Positions 62,006 through 64,000 of a stretch of 64,000 bases of DNA are shown here, in pieces. How positions within the stretch are numbered: position 1 is the stretch's first letter; each line of letters begins with the position of its first letter. The notes beneath the pieces were generated by a model. The model worked only from the letters and a program-made list of their open reading frames with translations, did no database searches and had not been told where the DNA came from. Both the position numbers and the translations under genes were made by a program. The DNA lies in the NCBI RefSeq assembly GCF_000374025.1, contig NZ_KB893184.1, forward strand, positions 62,001 through 126,000, written 5' to 3'. The stretch is from Spirosoma panaciterrae DSM 21099. Lineage in GTDB: Bacteria; Bacteroidota; Bacteroidia; Cytophagales; Spirosomataceae.

Positions 62006-62122
62006 GTACTAAAATAACCGTACTAACTGCCCTTATATATAAGGGGCAGTTAGTACAGTTAGTACGGTCAAAAGTACAGTGTCCTAAATAGCTTAGTTTA
62101 GGACGATTAGTACAGTTAGTAC
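62006..62122. repeat. 9-bp TTAGTAC iteron cluster, possible replication origin
   Basis: TTAGTAC occurs at 62050, 62059, 62107 and 62116, in two tandem pairs with 9-bp steps, and inverted at 62006 and 62020. CCGTACTAACTG (62018-62029) pairs with CAGTTAGTACGG (62056-62067). The central hairpin with loop TTATATATAA could also end the RepA gene. The position between ATPase and primase genes fits an iteron origin; function inferred. Confidence 0.65.
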
Positions 62123-62130
62123 AGTTGACT

Positions 62131-63270
62131 ATGACAACCTCAACGCTCCGCTATCAGCTCCTTCCGTATAAAGGTCCGAAGACTCGCATTGATTGCCCAT
62201 CGTGCGGCAAAAAGCAACAATTAACACCCTACTACGATACACGTACAGATGAGTTGCTGCCAGCCGAATACGGTCATTGTAATCGGGTTGCTAACTGTGG
62301 ATACCATCTTAGCCCATATCATAAGGGTCCATCTGGGTTGAGTTATGCGGATATGATCTATCAGCAGTGGAAAGATGATCAGTCGATGACGGTTGCCCAA
62401 GAGGGCTATGTCAATCAAAAGTTTTTAGGGTGTTCTTTTACTCAATCGTCAAAGCCATTGGAGATGGTCAAACCTACCCCTATAGAGCCTGTTCACTGCA
62501 TTCCTTATGAAGTTTTTGAAGCGTCGCTAGGGCATTATGAACGCAATCAACTTGCAAGATTGCTCCAGCAACATTTTGGTTTTGGAGTAGCTGCCGAGTT
62601 GCTGGAGAGGTTTCAGATTGGTACCTCTGCTTACTGGCCAGGTAGCTGCGTATTCTGGCTCAAAGATGAGCAAAATCGAATCAGGGGAGGGCAGGTTGTA
62701 TTGTTTGACCAAACAGGTCATACCGCAAAACGAACCATGGACGATGGTACATTAAAGAGGTGTACTGGTTGGGTTCACTTTGCCTTGGCCAGCCGGTATG
62801 ATCAAAAACAGGAAGCCCGTCCCGACTGGTTGATACATTACATCGATAAAGCTGACAAGTTTTCAATACCCTTCGGGTTGCACCAACTTTCGACGATAAA
62901 AACTGGTCAGGCAATAGCCATCGTCGAAAGCCCTAAAACGGCTATCGTCTGCACACCTTATTTCCCTCAATTTATCTGGATGGCTATCGGAGGGCTTACG
63001 TATCTCAAAGCGGAACGACTAATGCCTGTGAGGGGGCATAAACTGGTTCTGTTTCCAGATACTTCAAAAGCTGGCAAAGCGTTTGGCCTCTGGCACGATA
63101 AGGCCGTTAGGTTATGTGAACAGGGCTTTAGCGTCAGCGTTTCGGACTATCTGGAAAAGCGAGCCAGCGATGAGGAAAAAGCAAAAGGCTTCGATCTGGC
63201 GGATTACCTACTGGAGCAATGGGAAGGTTACCCTCCCGACTGGGATACTGCTCAGGTCCATTTTTCATAA
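62131..63270 (+). CDS. DUF6371/Toprim primase-like protein
   Basis: 379 residues from ATG 62131 (TTG 62125 possible). A zinc finger (RIDCPSCGKKQQLTPYYDTR, then CNRVANCGYHLSPYHKG) and Toprim-like motifs (AIAIVESPKTAIVCTPYF, KLVLFPDTSKAGKAFGLW) match the DUF6371 family seen in Bacteroidota mobile elements, which resembles bacterial primases. It likely primes element replication with the RepA-like ATPase. Confidence 0.8.
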   Translation: MTTSTLRYQLLPYKGPKTRIDCPSCGKKQQLTPYYDTRTDELLPAEYGHCNRVANCGYHLSPYHKGPSGLSYADMIYQQWKDDQSMTVAQEGYVNQKFLGCSFTQSSKPLEMVKPTPIEPVHCIPYEVFEASLGHYERNQLARLLQQHFGFGVAAELLERFQIGTSAYWPGSCVFWLKDEQNRIRGGQVVLFDQTGHTAKRTMDDGTLKRCTGWVHFALASRYDQKQEARPDWLIHYIDKADKFSIPFGLHQLSTIKTGQAIAIVESPKTAIVCTPYFPQFIWMAIGGLTYLKAERLMPVRGHKLVLFPDTSKAGKAFGLWHDKAVRLCEQGFSVSVSDYLEKRASDEEKAKGFDLADYLLEQWEGYPPDWDTAQVHFS

Positions 63271-63341
63271 CTTCTTATATGTATCGATGCCGAACCCGGT
63301 TACAAATTTAAGGGGAGGTTATAGTTATTGTCTTCAAGCGC

Positions 63342-64000
63342 ATGGAACTGATCTGTATTCAATCGTCGATTATGGTCCTAAAGCGAACGCCGGCCGAGAA
63401 GATGCTGCTGGCTCGAATCTGTGAACGGGCTAGCAAAGCCAATGATATCTGTGCAGACAGCAATAAGGAATTAGGGGAGGCTATTGGTATGCACCAACAA
63501 ACCGTATCTGATTTGATTAGTCGATTGCATGAGGCTAATCTACTTCAGGTATCAGTCGATGCTCGACAAGCCAACAAACGGCAAATCATGCCTTCAAAGG
63601 AGCTTTTGGCGGACTATAAGTCAATCGCTTATAGTACTGATTCGGGCTATAAGTCATTTACTGATACTGCTCAGCCAGACTATAAGTCAATCGCTTATAC
63701 CCCAATCCGACTGTGCCCAATCACCGGAATTGATATCTCTCATCAAAAACCTGATTGCCGAGTGGCTACCCAAGCGACTATAGCTAACTTATTTAGCCAG
63801 AATAGAACTCGCTTCAACGAGTTAGAAAAGAAGTTCCTGAACCACAATCAGATGAAAGAGCCAATGCGGGTACGCTGTAACCTAATGGCCAAGGCTATAA
63901 GCAATCGGGCCCAAAAGCAGGTGCGTATCTGTCCGATTTCGGGTATTGATATTTCCAGTCAGGGGAGCAACTATTCGTTCGTAACGACAGGAACATTAAA
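63342..64000 (+). CDS. Winged-helix replication/regulatory protein, 3' truncated by window
   Basis: The frame is open from ATG 63342 (or ATG 63372) to the window end, 219 residues so far. Residues 15-75 are an HTH (ICERASKANDICADSNKELG, IGMHQQTVSDLISRLHEANL). An 11-residue repeat follows: DYKSIAYSTDS, GYKSFTDTAQP, DYKSIAYTPIR. The motif CPITGIDIS then recurs later as CPISGIDIS. An AAGGGGAGG (63310-63318) is 23 bp upstream. I do not recognise the family; DNA binding is likely. Confidence 0.65.
   Translation, partial: MELICIQSSIMVLKRTPAEKMLLARICERASKANDICADSNKELGEAIGMHQQTVSDLISRLHEANLLQVSVDARQANKRQIMPSKELLADYKSIAYSTDSGYKSFTDTAQPDYKSIAYTPIRLCPITGIDISHQKPDCRVATQATIANLFSQNRTRFNELEKKFLNHNQMKEPMRVRCNLMAKAISNRAQKQVRICPISGIDISSQGSNYSFVTTGTL

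Noticed and set aside
63083..63424. 113-residue plus ORF overlapping the primase-like gene end
   Set aside because: Different frame from the DUF6371 motifs and overlaps the start of the better-supported HTH gene.

Overview
The window is chromosomal DNA of a Bacteroidota bacterium, most likely a Cytophagales member of the Spirosoma type. This is judged from gldH and gldE gliding genes, S8 proteases with type IX secretion C-terminal domains, the mutY-ssb-gldE order, Bacteroidota promoters (TTTG, about 19-21 bp, then TAnnTTTG), weak Shine-Dalgarno sequences and very long intergenic hairpins. It falls into a conserved housekeeping part (about 1-10 kb and 15-58 kb), a small accessory regulatory/peptide island (10.2-15.3 kb), and the left end of an integrative element behind a tRNA-Arg gene (58-64 kb).

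Layout: 0-8 kb holds the 3' end of ricT, a BlaI repressor with a BlaR1-type M56 sensor broken into two reading frames, gldH, a PAP2 phosphatase, a purF-like amidotransferase and a vanadium-haloperoxidase-like lipoprotein. dnaG is at 8-10 kb. From 15 to 24 kb come RNase G, a 29-residue basic AURKAIP1/COX24-type protein, a TPR protein, HU, mutY, ssb, gldE, a membrane protein and a DUF3500 protein. From 24 to 33 kb there are three subtilases, two of them very large, adjacent and type IX secreted. From 34 to 43 kb there are DUF1800/DUF1501 partners, a sugar isomerase-like protein, an SDR, a PadR/membrane pair and an M16 protease pair. A cobalamin riboswitch at 42.9 kb controls a btuB-like receptor, a beta-propeller lipoprotein and a DUF71 ATPase. 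From 47 to 58 kb there are two ECF sigma factors sharing a nearly identical block, a conserved Bacteroidota protein, an S41 protease, a YraN protein, lipB, a DEDD exonuclease-like protein with an altered active site, rnr and tRNA-Arg(CCG).

The most unusual part is 10.2-15.3 kb. A membrane-anchored LytTR regulator is divergent from a 56-residue peptide gene carrying a Gly-Gly site followed by Cys-Cys. That gene is followed 12 bp later by a lysophospholipid-acyltransferase-like protein whose HxxxxD/E site reads HLGSYR. Nearby intergenic DNA carries arrays of GAAATCAC direct repeats with a 19-22 bp period, the geometry expected of LytTR operators: six copies directly upstream of one promoter, and pairs at 12.4 and 12.6 kb. 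A LytTR pseudogene and a LuxR-type regulator with a degenerate receiver lie between them. I propose, as inference, a small peptide-making and sensing island.

The element at 58-64 kb has a tyrosine integrase, an excisionase-like HTH protein, a VRR-NUC-type nuclease, a RepA-like ATPase, a 9-bp iteron cluster, a DUF6371 primase-like protein and a gene running off the window end. It looks like a replication-capable integrative element whose cargo and right end are outside the window.
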